Assembly (NCBI RefSeq): GCF_900186615.1
Contig: NZ_LT896588.1
Location: forward strand, 3,162,347-3,226,346
Reading direction: 5' to 3'
Length of the DNA: 64,000 nt
DNA from: Parabacteroides bouchesdurhonensis
GTDB lineage: Bacteria; Bacteroidota; Bacteroidia; Bacteroidales; Tannerellaceae
In this document: positions 44,181-54,718 of the stretch, one piece after another
Layout of the letters: the number at the start of each line of letters is the position of its first letter
Numbering within the stretch: the stretch's first letter is position 1
Position numbers and translations under genes: made by a program
The notes under the pieces: model-generated
Databases searched by the model: none
What the model saw: the letters and a program-made list of their open reading frames with translations, nothing else
What the model was told of the DNA's origin: nothing

Positions 44181-45845
44181 ATGTATTCAGATAAAAAGAA
44201 CATACTTCAACTAACGGCTTTGCTTATTGAACATGGCATTAGAAATGTGGTATTATGCCCGGGCAGTCGTAATGTGCCGATTGTACATACTCTGGCCAAT
44301 CATTCTTTCTTTCAGTGCTATTCGGTAACCGACGAGCGCAGTGCAGGCTTCTTTGCCCTTGGACTGGCTTTGCAAAGCGGTAAACCGGCAGCCGTATGTT
44401 GTACGTCGGGTACGGCATTATTGAATATTCATCCGGCTGTAGCGGAAGCCTTCTACCAGCAAGTGCCTCTTGTCGTTATCTCGGCAGACCGGCCGGCCGC
44501 ATGGATTGGACAGATGGACGGACAGACGCTTCCGCAACCAGGCGTGTTCAACTCTCTGGTAAAGAAATCGGTAAATCTGCCCGAAATACATACGGATGAA
44601 GATGAGTGGTATTGCAATCGTCTGATAAACGAAGCGCTATTGGAACTCAACCATCACGGCAAAGGGCCTGTGCATATCAATATTCCCATATCCGAGCCGT
44701 TGTTCAAGTTCTCAACCGGAGAATTGCCCAAAGTACGTGTTATCACCCGCTATCAGGGATTAAACGTATATGATAAAGAGTACAACGATCTGATTGACCG
44801 GATGAATAAGTATAACAAACGTATGATGGTGGTAGGACAGATGAATCTTATTTATCTATTCGAGAAAAAGATATGTAAACTTCTATACAAGCATTTTACC
44901 TGGTTGACGGAACACACGGGAAACCGTACTGTTCCGGGAATGCCGATAAAGAATTTCGACGCATTAATCTATTCCATGCCGGAAGACCAGCAAGAAAAAC
45001 TGATTCCGGAACTTGTTATTACTTACGGAGGGCATGTTGTATCCAAACGTTTGAAACAATTCTTACGAAAGCATCCGCCTAAAGAACATTGGCATGTTTC
45101 GTTAGATGGTGAAGTTGCCGATCTTTACGGTTCTATCACTACCGTAATAGAGATGGACCCGTTTGAGTTTTTGGAGAAGATCGCATACATGCTCGAAAGT
45201 AACAAGATATATGATTATCCTAAAGTATGGGAAAACCTTTCCAAGAATATTCCCGAACCGGAAGTACCATATTCGGAGATATCGGCAATAGGCTCGCTTA
45301 TCAAAGCATTACCGGCAGAGGCGGCTTTACATCTTGCCAATAGCTCAACGGTTCGTTATGCACAACTTTTTTCCGTTCCCGAATCCGTAGAGGTTTGTTG
45401 CAACCGTGGTACGAGTGGCATAGAAGGTTCTATGTCTACCGCTATCGGATATGCTGCCGGTTCTGAAAAGCTGAACTTTATCATAACCGGAGACTTAAGT
45501 TTCTTCTATGATATGAATGCTTTATGGAATAATTATATCCGTAGCAATGTCCGTATTTTATTACTGAATAACGGAGGCGGTGAGATATTCCAGGCATTAC
45601 CCGGATTTGAGATGACGGAACAAACACGCCGCTTCGTTACAGCCACTCATTCTACAACAGCTCAAGGTTGGGCTACAGAACAGGGATTTCAATATACAAG
45701 CGTCCATAATAAAGAGGAACTGGAAGAAGCAATGACACTATTTACCCAAACGGAATCGACCGAAAAACCGTTATTGATGGAAGTGTTTACCGACAAAGCG
45801 GAAGATATCAAAATATTAAAAAACTATTATCATAAACTAAAGTAA
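44181..45845 (+). CDS. menD: MenD, SEPHCHC synthase
   Basis: The 554-residue thiamine-diphosphate enzyme joins isochorismate to a 2-oxoglutarate-derived succinyl unit. It shows the N-terminal [11 protein letters not shown], the catalytic Glu in the PYR domain, the PP-domain [17 protein letters not shown], and the ThDP/Mg motif [15 protein letters not shown] with LNNGGGEIF. Length is typical. It follows menF by 13 bp and precedes menB by 4 bp. Confidence 0.96.
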   Translation: MYSDKKNILQLTALLIEHGIRNVVLCPGSRNVPIVHTLANHSFFQCYSVTDERSAGFFALGLALQSGKPAAVCCTSGTALLNIHPAVAEAFYQQVPLVVISADRPAAWIGQMDGQTLPQPGVFNSLVKKSVNLPEIHTDEDEWYCNRLINEALLELNHHGKGPVHINIPISEPLFKFSTGELPKVRVITRYQGLNVYDKEYNDLIDRMNKYNKRMMVVGQMNLIYLFEKKICKLLYKHFTWLTEHTGNRTVPGMPIKNFDALIYSMPEDQQEKLIPELVITYGGHVVSKRLKQFLRKHPPKEHWHVSLDGEVADLYGSITTVIEMDPFEFLEKIAYMLESNKIYDYPKVWENLSKNIPEPEVPYSEISAIGSLIKALPAEAALHLANSSTVRYAQLFSVPESVEVCCNRGTSGIEGSMSTAIGYAAGSEKLNFIITGDLSFFYDMNALWNNYIRSNVRILLLNNGGGEIFQALPGFEMTEQTRRFVTATHSTTAQGWATEQGFQYTSVHNKEELEEAMTLFTQTESTEKPLLMEVFTDKAEDIKILKNYYHKLK

Positions 45846-45849
45846 CAAT

Positions 45850-46674
45850 ATGGCAACAAACAGAGAATGGAAAACTATTAAAGAATACGAAGAAATTCTA
45901 TTCGATTCATATAACGGCATAGCCCGCATTACAATCAATCGTGAACGCTACCGTAACGCCTTCACTCCTACTACGACAACGGAGATGAGTGATGCTTTGT
46001 ATATATGCCGGGAACGTCAGGATATTAATGTTATCGTGTTGACCGGTGCCGGAGACGTTGCTTTCTGTGCCGGAGGCGACATGCACGTAAAAGGGCATGG
46101 CGGCTATGTAGGTAAAGATGGAGTGGCCCGCCTGAATGTTCTGGACGTACAGAAGCAAATACGTTCCATACCTAAACCGGTTATAGCGGCGGTGAACGGT
46201 TTTGCTATCGGTGGCGGCCATGTGTTACATGTGGTATGCGATCTGACGATTGCTTCGGAAAACGCGATCTTCGGACAGACCGGTCCTCGCGTTGGCAGCT
46301 TCGATGCAGGTTTCGGTTCTTCATATCTTGCACGTATCGTAGGACAGAAGAAAGCGCGTGAAATATGGTTTCTTTGCCGTAAATACAATGCACAGGAAGC
46401 CTTGGATATGGGATTGGTAAACAAAGTCGTTCCGTTGGACAAGCTGGAAGATGAGTATGTTCAATGGGCAGAGGAAATGATGATGTTGAGCCCGTTGGCT
46501 TTACGCATGATAAAAGCAGGATTGAATGCGGAACTAGACGGACAAGCCGGCATACAAGAGTTGGCCGGAGATGCCACCATGCTATATTATATGACAGACG
46601 AAGCGCAGGAAGGCGGTAAAGCATTTCTGGAAAAGCGACGTCCCCGGTTTGAAGATTATCCTAAATTCCCTTAA
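45850..46674 (+). CDS. menB: MenB, 1,4-dihydroxy-2-naphthoyl-CoA synthase
   Basis: This 274-residue crotonase-fold enzyme closes the second ring. The sequence contains [36 protein letters not shown] and the MenB hallmark [19 protein letters not shown]. The C-terminal [13 protein letters not shown] is also diagnostic, near the usual RKPDF. Its substrate, OSB-CoA, comes from MenE, coded later in the operon. Confidence 0.97.
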   Translation: MATNREWKTIKEYEEILFDSYNGIARITINRERYRNAFTPTTTTEMSDALYICRERQDINVIVLTGAGDVAFCAGGDMHVKGHGGYVGKDGVARLNVLDVQKQIRSIPKPVIAAVNGFAIGGGHVLHVVCDLTIASENAIFGQTGPRVGSFDAGFGSSYLARIVGQKKAREIWFLCRKYNAQEALDMGLVNKVVPLDKLEDEYVQWAEEMMMLSPLALRMIKAGLNAELDGQAGIQELAGDATMLYYMTDEAQEGGKAFLEKRRPRFEDYPKFP

Positions 46675-46686
46675 TACCCTGATCGT

Positions 46687-48273
46687 ATGAAGAAAGTATT
46701 TTATCTGCTTGCATTGCTGGGTTGCATTTCCTATGCCGAAGCACAACCATATTGTAAAGAGGTTGCCTCCCTGAAAGGAGAAAAATGGTGGGGCGGATTT
46801 GTAGGTATCGGCAATATGATGCCTTTCCCCTCTTCCACCCGTGAGTTCGATATGAGCAAAGAGAACTTCAACAACCAGATAGTACCGTTCATGCTGTCTT
46901 CTGTCGGAAGATACATATGGAGCGAGTACCCGTTTAAGTTTCAATTAAGCAACGACACGATAAAAATAGTTTCCGAATACGAAGAACCTGTATTAGTCCA
47001 AGCCGGAAAGACCTTAAAAGAAGCCTATCTGGCAGCATCGGCAAAGCATTTCCCTCCATCAGGCAAACTGCCGGACGAACTTTTCTTCTCCAAGCCTCAA
47101 TACAATACATGGATAGAGCTGATGTATAATCAGAACCAGAAGGATATACTGGATTATGCCGATAAAGTGATAGAGAACAATTTCCCTACGGGAGTATTCA
47201 TGGTGGATGATAATTGGCAGAAATATTATGGTAATTTCGAGTTCAAACCGGAAAAGTTTCCCGATCCTAAAGGCATGACAGATCGTTTGCACCAACTCGG
47301 ATTCAAAATCATGTTGTGGATATGTCCGTTTGTTTCTCCTGACAGTCCGGAATATCGTATGCTTGCGGCTAAAGGCTATTTACTGAAAGCTAAAGGAAGC
47401 GACCTGCCTGCAATTGTGCACTGGTGGAACGGAGCAAGCGCCTGTTATGACATGACTAATCCGGAAGCGGTTGCTTTCCTGAAAGAACAGCTCAGGAACA
47501 CGCAGCGCATGTATGGCATTGATGGATTCAAGTTTGATGCCGGTGATGTTGGATACATGAACGGTGAATATGATTATTATGACAAACAAGCCAATGCCAA
47601 TACCTTCTCCCAAAGATGGGCGGAGCTTGCACTCGATTTCCCTTTCAACGAATTGCGTACCTCATGGAAACTTGGCGGTAAAGAATTAGTGCAACGTTTA
47701 GGAGATAAAGACTACTCATGGAATGCCGTATCTTTACTTATTCCCGATATGACAACGGCCGGCTTATTCGGACATTTGTATACTTGCCCCGATATGATTG
47801 GCGGCGGACAGTTCAGTGCATTTCTCAATATAGAAGCCGGTAAATTCGACCAAGAGTTGATTGTCCGTTCTTGCCAGACACATGCGCTTATGCCTATGAT
47901 GCAATTCTCGGTTGCTCCCTGGCGTATTTTGGATAAAGAACATCAGGAAATATGTGCCCGTTATGCCCATTTACATGAACAGATGGGCGACTATATTTTA
48001 CAGACGGCTAAAGAATCATCCCAAACGGGAGAACCTATTATCCGCAGTATGGAATATGCTTTTCCGCATCAAGGCTTCACCGAATGCAAAGATCAATTCA
48101 TGCTGGGAAACAAATATCTGGTAGCACCAATGGTCACCACAGGAAACAATCGCACTGTCATTCTACCGAAAGGTATTTGGAAAGACGATCAGGGAAAAAC
48201 GTTCCGAGGCCCTAAAACAATACAGACAGAAGTTCCATTAAACAGACTTCCTTATTACGAAAGGATTAAGTAA
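46687..48273 (+). CDS. Secreted GH31 glycosidase inside the menaquinone operon
   Basis: The 528-residue protein has a signal peptide (MKKVFYLLALLGCISYAEA) and a GH31 barrel. The nucleophile is the Asp in IDGFKFDAGDVGY and the acid/base is probably the Asp in CPDMIGGGQF. VFMVDDNWQKYYGNFEF and FKIMLWICPFVSPDSPEY are typical GH31 elements. The size and the N-terminal domain resemble the PsGal31A/MYORG branch with alpha-galactosidase members, so alpha-galactosidase is more likely than alpha-glucosidase. It is the only sugar enzyme in this operon, 12 bp after menB and 12 bp before menC, with no promoter of its own seen. Confidence 0.88.
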   Translation: MKKVFYLLALLGCISYAEAQPYCKEVASLKGEKWWGGFVGIGNMMPFPSSTREFDMSKENFNNQIVPFMLSSVGRYIWSEYPFKFQLSNDTIKIVSEYEEPVLVQAGKTLKEAYLAASAKHFPPSGKLPDELFFSKPQYNTWIELMYNQNQKDILDYADKVIENNFPTGVFMVDDNWQKYYGNFEFKPEKFPDPKGMTDRLHQLGFKIMLWICPFVSPDSPEYRMLAAKGYLLKAKGSDLPAIVHWWNGASACYDMTNPEAVAFLKEQLRNTQRMYGIDGFKFDAGDVGYMNGEYDYYDKQANANTFSQRWAELALDFPFNELRTSWKLGGKELVQRLGDKDYSWNAVSLLIPDMTTAGLFGHLYTCPDMIGGGQFSAFLNIEAGKFDQELIVRSCQTHALMPMMQFSVAPWRILDKEHQEICARYAHLHEQMGDYILQTAKESSQTGEPIIRSMEYAFPHQGFTECKDQFMLGNKYLVAPMVTTGNNRTVILPKGIWKDDQGKTFRGPKTIQTEVPLNRLPYYERIK

Positions 48274-48285
48274 ACAGATAGAAAT

Positions 48286-49350
48286 ATGGCATTTCATATA
48301 CAAATCATCCCCCGCACCTTACATTTCAAGCAGCCGGCAGGAACGTCGAGAGGGGTTTATACCAGCCGGAAATTATGGTATCTGTTATTGACATCCGACG
48401 AGCAACCGCAACGCTGGGGGATTGGTGAGTGTGCTCCACTACCCTATTTAAGTTGTGATTATTTGATTGATGATTACGACCGCATACTGGCTAAAGCTTG
48501 TGAAAGATTCGAAAAGCAAAGGGAAATAAATGTGGATATTCTTCGTCCCTTCCCTTCTATACTGTTCGGACTGGAAACAGCTCTCCAACATTATCAGAAA
48601 GGTAGTTTTGCCTTATGGGATACCGCTTTTTCAAAAGGCGAAACCGGCATCCCTATCAATGGTCTTATATGGATGGACAACTATAAGAACATGTTGGAGC
48701 AGATAGAGAAAAAAATGGAAGCAGGCTTCCGTTGCATCAAGCTAAAGATCGGAGCAATTAATTTTGAAGATGAACTGGATTTGTTACGGTATATACGGCA
48801 ACATTTTTCCGCTCAGGAGATTGAATTACGTGTAGATGCCAATGGCGCTTTCTCACCCGAAGATGCGTTGGATAAATTAAAGCGTCTGGCTGAACTGGAT
48901 CTGCATTCCATTGAACAACCTATCCGGGCCCATCAATGGAAACAAATGGCACGACTAACGGCCGAATCGCCTTTGCCTGTTGCTTTAGACGAGGAATTGA
49001 TAGGTTGTAACCTGCCGTACGATAAAGCAGAATTGCTGGAATCCATCCGTCCTCAATACATTATTCTGAAACCCTCTTTGCACGGAGGCTTGGCCGGATG
49101 CAAAGAATGGATTGAGGAAGCCGGAAAGTTGGGTATCGGCTGGTGGATCACTTCGGCACTGGAGTCCAATATCGGATTAAATGCCATCGCACAATGGAGC
49201 GCTACGTTCCATAATCCGCTTCCTCAGGGGTTGGGCACCGGACAGCTTTTTACGGATAACATCGAAATGCCTCTTACCATCAAAAAAGACTGTCTATGGT
49301 ATGATCCTGATGGCAAGATGCCGGAGATTTATTCCTTTTGTCATGAATAA
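48286..49350 (+). CDS. menC: MenC, o-succinylbenzoate synthase
   Basis: This 354-residue enolase-superfamily enzyme dehydrates SHCHC to OSB. It has the catalytic KLKIG (second Lys), metal ligands in RVDANGAF, SIEQP and LDEELIG, and the Lys in IILKPSLHGG. The N-terminal cap (TSRGVYTSRKLWYLLL) fits Bacteroidetes MenC. It follows GH31 by 12 bp. After its stop, 7 bp downstream, lies a lone GATCAC palindrome. Confidence 0.95.
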   Translation: MAFHIQIIPRTLHFKQPAGTSRGVYTSRKLWYLLLTSDEQPQRWGIGECAPLPYLSCDYLIDDYDRILAKACERFEKQREINVDILRPFPSILFGLETALQHYQKGSFALWDTAFSKGETGIPINGLIWMDNYKNMLEQIEKKMEAGFRCIKLKIGAINFEDELDLLRYIRQHFSAQEIELRVDANGAFSPEDALDKLKRLAELDLHSIEQPIRAHQWKQMARLTAESPLPVALDEELIGCNLPYDKAELLESIRPQYIILKPSLHGGLAGCKEWIEEAGKLGIGWWITSALESNIGLNAIAQWSATFHNPLPQGLGTGQLFTDNIEMPLTIKKDCLWYDPDGKMPEIYSFCHE

Positions 49351-49357
49351 CTAATCG

Positions 49358-49373
49358 GATCACAACTGTGATC
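49358..49373. repeat. Single family A palindrome between menC and menE
   Basis: GATCACAACTGTGATC is the exact reverse complement of the first unit of the four-unit array at 9341-9356. It begins seven bases after the menC stop and ends ten bases before the menE start. Only one unit is present here. Confidence 0.88.
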
Positions 49374-49383
49374 TAACTAACAT

Positions 49384-50502
49384 ATGCAGAACAAAACATT
49401 AAAAGGATACATTACCGATATTAAAAAACAACATCTTACTCTGGAAGGAGTTGTTTACACGGCAGAGAATATCCACAAGTTACAGGAAATAACGGACGGA
49501 GACGAGACGGATTACAGAATTGATTTATACCATTTCTTGTCCGACTGGTTCAATGATTCGCCTTATATCACTGTTCAAACATCCGGTTCGACAGGCGCGC
49601 CCAAGAAGCTCACGGTAAGAAAAGAACAGATGATACAAAGCGCCATCCTCACCTGCTCTTTCCTGAATCTTCGGAAAAACGATAAAGCGTTGCTTTGTAT
49701 GCCGCTCCAGTATATAGGAGGAAAAATGGTGGTAGTCCGTTCGCTGGTAGCAAGATTGAACCTGTTCATTCGCAAACCCTCCGGACATCCGCTGGCAGAT
49801 CTGGAAACATCGCTCCGTTTTGCAGCAATGATTCCGTTGCAAGTTTACAACACATTGCAAGTTCCGGAAGAGACAGAACGCTTAAAACAAACAGATATTT
49901 TAATCATAGGCGGAGGAGCGATAGATGCAACACTGGAAACGCAAATCCGAAAGTTACCCAACTCCGTTTATTCTACTTACGGAATGACCGAAACACTCTC
50001 CCATATTGCACTCCGCCGGCTTAACGGGCCGGAGGCTTCTTCGCGTTACATTCCATTTCCTTCCGTAACTATTTCCCTGTCTGAGGAAGATACGCTGGTG
50101 ATAGATGCTCCCCTTGTTTGCAGCGAAAGATTGACTACAAACGATGTAGCCCATGTTTTTCCGGATGGCAGCTTCTCCATCCTCGGTCGAAAAGACAATA
50201 TCATTAACAGCGGAGGAATAAAAATACAAACAGAATCGGTTGAAGAAGCTCTACATTCCATTATTACTTGTAACTTTGCCATTACCTCCGTTCCGCATCC
50301 GAAGTTCGGCGAAGCTATCGTTTTGCTTATGGAAAAAAACGAAGAGGTTGAACCGCAGATAAAAGAACAGTTGCCCAAATACCAGCAACCCAAATATATC
50401 TGGCAGATAGACGCCATACCGTTTACCGGAAGCGGGAAAATAGACCGTGCGGCTTGCAGGGAGCTGGCATTGGATTTAATGAAACAAAAAATACAACAAT
50501 AA
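49384..50502 (+). CDS. menE: MenE, o-succinylbenzoate-CoA ligase (short form)
   Basis: The 372-residue ANL-superfamily enzyme activates OSB to OSB-CoA. The P-loop TSGSTGAPKKL, the STYGMTETLSHIALR core and the hinge LGRKDNIINSGGIKI are clear, and KY-IWQIDAIPFTGSGKIDR ends with the catalytic Lys. At ~372 residues it is about 80-100 shorter than Gram-positive MenE, the N-terminal subdomain being compact. Order within the operon is fusion-F-D-B-GH31-C-E. Confidence 0.95.
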   Translation: MQNKTLKGYITDIKKQHLTLEGVVYTAENIHKLQEITDGDETDYRIDLYHFLSDWFNDSPYITVQTSGSTGAPKKLTVRKEQMIQSAILTCSFLNLRKNDKALLCMPLQYIGGKMVVVRSLVARLNLFIRKPSGHPLADLETSLRFAAMIPLQVYNTLQVPEETERLKQTDILIIGGGAIDATLETQIRKLPNSVYSTYGMTETLSHIALRRLNGPEASSRYIPFPSVTISLSEEDTLVIDAPLVCSERLTTNDVAHVFPDGSFSILGRKDNIINSGGIKIQTESVEEALHSIITCNFAITSVPHPKFGEAIVLLMEKNEEVEPQIKEQLPKYQQPKYIWQIDAIPFTGSGKIDRAACRELALDLMKQKIQQ

Positions 50503-50531
50503 AATATCATCATAAAAACACTATTAATAAC

Positions 50532-52496
50532 ATGAAGTACTTACCTATCATCGCACTCTCGCTCCTGATAAGCGTATCTGCTTACGGACAAGGCCGTTCG
50601 TGCTGCCAACTTCCGCCGGACCCCACGACCGAGAAGCAACAAATGTATGCTGCCGCCGATTGTATTACTCTGTTAGACAGCACTGTCGTAACGGTACAAC
50701 CCACAGGTTCAGGCTCGTTTGATGTATATAAAAAGATAAAGGTACAAACTCCTCGAGGAGCGGTAGATAACAGGATTATCAAATATGATTATGATCCGCT
50801 GACAGCCTTTGCCGAGTTTCGTTACGCTACGATATATCGTGCTAACGGAGATATTATCAACCTGGATGTAACGCAGGCATGCGACTATGTAGCTCCCGCG
50901 CGTGCTATTTACTGGGGAGCCCGTCAGATTATGCTGGAGGTAGGACGCCTCCAGCCGGGTGATGTAGTGGAATACAAAATCGCTAAAAAAGGATTCACGT
51001 ACGCCCTTCTGACAGGTGACGACGACGAGTCGCGCTTCATCCCTCCCATGCGCGGACAGTTCTATGATATAGTTCCGTTCTGGGCTACAGAACCAACCGT
51101 ACGCAAAGTATATAAGGTTTCCATTCCGATGGAAAAAGAAATGCAGTTCCAATTTTATCAGGGAGAATGTACGTCCTCCATGCGTTATGAAGACGGACGA
51201 AAAGCATATACTTTTGCCAAAGATGACATTATGCCTTTTAAAGGCGAACCCAATATGGTAGATTTGTTTGATTGCGCACCTAAGTTGATGATGTCTTCAA
51301 CCCCAAGATGGCAAGATAAATCCATCTGGTTTAATAAAGTGAATGAAGACTACGGGAGCTTTGCCCCTTTCCCGGAAGCCCAAAAGAAAGTAGACGAACT
51401 GATAAAGGGTAAGACAACGGAGATGGAGAAAATAGCCGTGCTTACCCATTGGATAGCCGATAACATCCGCTATGCCGGTATCTCCATGGGCAAAGGCGAA
51501 GGTTATACACTTCATAACACCGAAATGAATTATACCGACCGTTGCGGAGTATGTAAAGATATTGCCGGAACATTGATTTCTTTCCTTCGCATGGCTGGCT
51601 TCGAGGCTTATCCGGCAATGACGATGGCTGGCAGCCGTGTAGAAAGTATTCCGGCCGACCATTTCAATCACTGCGTAACTGTCGTGAAGTTATCCAACGG
51701 TACATATATGCCGCTCGACCCGACTTGGGTTCCATTCTGTCGTGAACTATGGAGCAGTGCCGAGCAACAACAGAATTATTTGCCGGGTGTACCCGAAGGT
51801 TCAGACCTGTGCCTTACGCCCGTTTCAGCGCCCGAAAACCATTACGTACGGATAACGGCCAACAATAAACTGGATGCCAATGGTACGTTGCGCGGACAAT
51901 TCACGATTACGGCAGAAGGACAATCGGACAGTAACGTACGCAGTATCTTTACGCGAGGCTGGCAATCGGACTGGCAAAATACAATGGAAAAGCAGCTGTT
52001 GAATGTTTCTCCAAAGGCAAAACTTTTACGCGTGGATTATGGCAAAGACCCTAAGAATTATCAGGCAGCTCCTATCAAGATAACTTTCACGTATGAGATT
52101 CCGGATTATGCCCTTGTAACCAATGGGCAGATGGTATTCAAACCGATGGTAATGAATAACCAGTACAATCAAGTAAAAAGTTACCTGCGTATAAATACAG
52201 ACAGGGAAACACGCCAACACGGGTTTAAGGATGCTTGTTCACGTTTGGTAGAACTGGATGAAACAATCCAATTGCCCAAAGGATATACTTTGGCTCAAGC
52301 AATAAAAGAAGATAGCAAACAAAGCTCCGCCGCCGATTTTGAAGGCTCTCTTAAACAAGAAGGGAACACACTCAAACTACATCAGAAGTTGGTGTTGAAG
52401 AAGCGTGTGTATGATGCTTCTGACTGGGACGGCTTCCGTACGGCTGTAAATGCTCATAAGAGCTATGGTGATTATTTGGTTATCGAAAACAACTAA
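50532..52496 (+). CDS. Secreted DUF3857 and transglutaminase-fold protein, catalytic
   Basis: I use the ATG at 50532, which gives a signal peptide (MKYLPIIALSLLISVSAYG); the longer frame to 50454 overlaps menE. The 654-residue protein has an N-terminal DUF3857 beta domain and a central transglutaminase-like core. The core has Cys341 in RCGVCKD, His380 in HFNHC and Asp396 in PLDPTW, the complete Cys-His-Asp set. A C-terminal DUF3858-like beta domain follows. Such proteins are common in Bacteroidota, usually with an unknown peptidase or amidase role. It follows menE by ~30 bp. Confidence 0.88.
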   Translation: MKYLPIIALSLLISVSAYGQGRSCCQLPPDPTTEKQQMYAAADCITLLDSTVVTVQPTGSGSFDVYKKIKVQTPRGAVDNRIIKYDYDPLTAFAEFRYATIYRANGDIINLDVTQACDYVAPARAIYWGARQIMLEVGRLQPGDVVEYKIAKKGFTYALLTGDDDESRFIPPMRGQFYDIVPFWATEPTVRKVYKVSIPMEKEMQFQFYQGECTSSMRYEDGRKAYTFAKDDIMPFKGEPNMVDLFDCAPKLMMSSTPRWQDKSIWFNKVNEDYGSFAPFPEAQKKVDELIKGKTTEMEKIAVLTHWIADNIRYAGISMGKGEGYTLHNTEMNYTDRCGVCKDIAGTLISFLRMAGFEAYPAMTMAGSRVESIPADHFNHCVTVVKLSNGTYMPLDPTWVPFCRELWSSAEQQQNYLPGVPEGSDLCLTPVSAPENHYVRITANNKLDANGTLRGQFTITAEGQSDSNVRSIFTRGWQSDWQNTMEKQLLNVSPKAKLLRVDYGKDPKNYQAAPIKITFTYEIPDYALVTNGQMVFKPMVMNNQYNQVKSYLRINTDRETRQHGFKDACSRLVELDETIQLPKGYTLAQAIKEDSKQSSAADFEGSLKQEGNTLKLHQKLVLKKRVYDASDWDGFRTAVNAHKSYGDYLVIENN

Positions 52497-52510
52497 AAAA
52501 CTTATAGGAC

Positions 52511-54112
52511 ATGACTAAAATAACAAATAAAATACTCCTGCTCCTTAGCTTGCTGACAATAACAATATCTGTCTTTGCGGCTTCGGAAGCTGAATATGGG
52601 AAACTAACAAAAGCCTGGACTCTGCATGCCGACGGTAGCCAGGAGTTCCGTTGCAGCAAAGAGCTTACCCTCCTTACGCCCGTAGCCATACATAAACTAT
52701 ATGGAGAAAGCTTTATTGTATACAATCCGGAATATCAAGAGTTGAAAATAAACAGCTCGTACACCAAACAAAAGGACGGTACAATCGTTAAAACGCCTGA
52801 CAATGCGTTTGTTGAAGTGCTGCCTAATTTTGCTACCGATGCTCCGGCATACAACAAATTGAAAGAAATGGTTGTGGTACATACCGGATTAGAACCGGAT
52901 GCAACAATCTATCTGGATTACACCATTATTACCAAACCGGGTTATTATCCGGCATTGGATATAGACGAAAAGCTGCAAGAAACTTCGCCGGTAAAAGAAT
53001 ACTCTGTCATGATTTCAGTACCGGAAGATAAAGCGATACAGTATCAACTATATGGTTCTAATGCACAAGCATCGGAAGTTACCCAAAACGGTGCGAAAGA
53101 AATAAGCTGGACATTGAAGAATATCCCGGCCGGTTCGCGCGACGCTTTCATGCCCGAGAATGGCAATGACATACCTCGTCTGGCGGCAACCACCTATCCT
53201 TCATTAAAAGATGCGCTTTCTACATTAGGCAAACGTTTTAACGAATCAATGGATTATGAAAGTAAAACCTTTGCGCAATATATCACAGAACAAGCTGCCA
53301 ATGATCAGGAAAAGCTGGAGATTATACATAATCATGTAGTAAACAACCTGGGATATAGCGGCGTTGCTCCGGATAATACAGGTTATACCATACGAGACGT
53401 TGACAATGTATTACGTGAAGCGTACGGAACGTATGCGGAAAAAACGCAGCTGCTAAATACAATGTTGAATGCCGCAGGAATAAAAGCGGAAGTCGTTACC
53501 CTATATCCAGGTACACTGAATACGGGTATTTGCGGACTTAAGCCTATGAAAAAGATGTTTGTAAAAACTTCATTGAATGGAGAAGACCAATACCTTTCTG
53601 CCGTAAGCATGACTACCGCTCCGCTTTCCAACCGGGGAGAACTGGATAAACTATATAACATGAATGGCGAAGAGCTACCTGTTGCAGCAACACCTGTAAT
53701 TATAAAGGAAACAAAAGAAGTAACAATCGATACTTCCAATGCGAACAACGGATATGCTATATGTAAACTTCCGCCTTTGGCAAAAGGCGTAGACCGTTGG
53801 AATATGTCTACATTGAACAGTAGCCGTACAAGCCTGTTTGAAATACCTTCCATGATTAACGAAGAAGTAATTTATATCATAAAGCCGTCCGGTGGTTTAC
53901 GGCTAAAGACGCCGGTCAATCAAAAGGTTATAAGCAAACCCTTTGGAAAAATAACGAATACGGTCACACCGAAAGGCGACGTTATTGAAGTTGTTCGTAC
54001 AATAGAGCTGAACAAACAACAATTTTCGCCTGCCGAATATAAAGACTTACGTATGCTGATTAATGAATGGAACGATCCGAATAACCGCGTATTATTGTTC
54101 TCGGATAAGTAA
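52511..54112 (+). CDS. Secreted DUF3857 protein with degenerate transglutaminase fold
   Basis: This 533-residue protein resembles the previous gene in layout: signal peptide (MTKITNKILLLLSLLTI), DUF3857 domain, then a transglutaminase-like core. In the core the region equal to RCGVCKD reads AYGTYAEK, so the catalytic Cys is replaced by Tyr. The helix after it (TQLLNTMLNAAGIKAEVV) is still similar. I infer a pseudoenzyme paired with its active paralogue 14 bp upstream. It ends the operon. Confidence 0.85.
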   Translation: MTKITNKILLLLSLLTITISVFAASEAEYGKLTKAWTLHADGSQEFRCSKELTLLTPVAIHKLYGESFIVYNPEYQELKINSSYTKQKDGTIVKTPDNAFVEVLPNFATDAPAYNKLKEMVVVHTGLEPDATIYLDYTIITKPGYYPALDIDEKLQETSPVKEYSVMISVPEDKAIQYQLYGSNAQASEVTQNGAKEISWTLKNIPAGSRDAFMPENGNDIPRLAATTYPSLKDALSTLGKRFNESMDYESKTFAQYITEQAANDQEKLEIIHNHVVNNLGYSGVAPDNTGYTIRDVDNVLREAYGTYAEKTQLLNTMLNAAGIKAEVVTLYPGTLNTGICGLKPMKKMFVKTSLNGEDQYLSAVSMTTAPLSNRGELDKLYNMNGEELPVAATPVIIKETKEVTIDTSNANNGYAICKLPPLAKGVDRWNMSTLNSSRTSLFEIPSMINEEVIYIIKPSGGLRLKTPVNQKVISKPFGKITNTVTPKGDVIEVVRTIELNKQQFSPAEYKDLRMLINEWNDPNNRVLLFSDK

Positions 54113-54154
54113 AAAGAGGCATCTCGATGAATACAGTTGAGGTTTCAGGAAATC

Positions 54155-54192
54155 AAAAAAAGAGGTTGTGTCTGATGGACACAACCTCTTTT
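54155..54192. terminator. Strong bidirectional terminator between convergent operons
   Basis: AAAAGAGGTTGTGTC pairs with GACACAACCTCTTTT around TGATG. A/T runs on both sides serve the DUF3857 gene on plus and the V-ATPase operon on minus. Confidence 0.9.
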
Positions 54193-54213
54193 CATTAATC
54201 CTTACTTTTTTAT

Positions 54214-54687
<474 letters not shown>

Positions 54688-54718
54688 TTATTTTTATTGT
54701 TATTTAATTACTTGATTT

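Noticed and set aside
50454..50531. A longer N terminus for the DUF3857/transglutaminase gene
   Set aside because: It would overlap menE and hide the signal peptide that begins at 50532.
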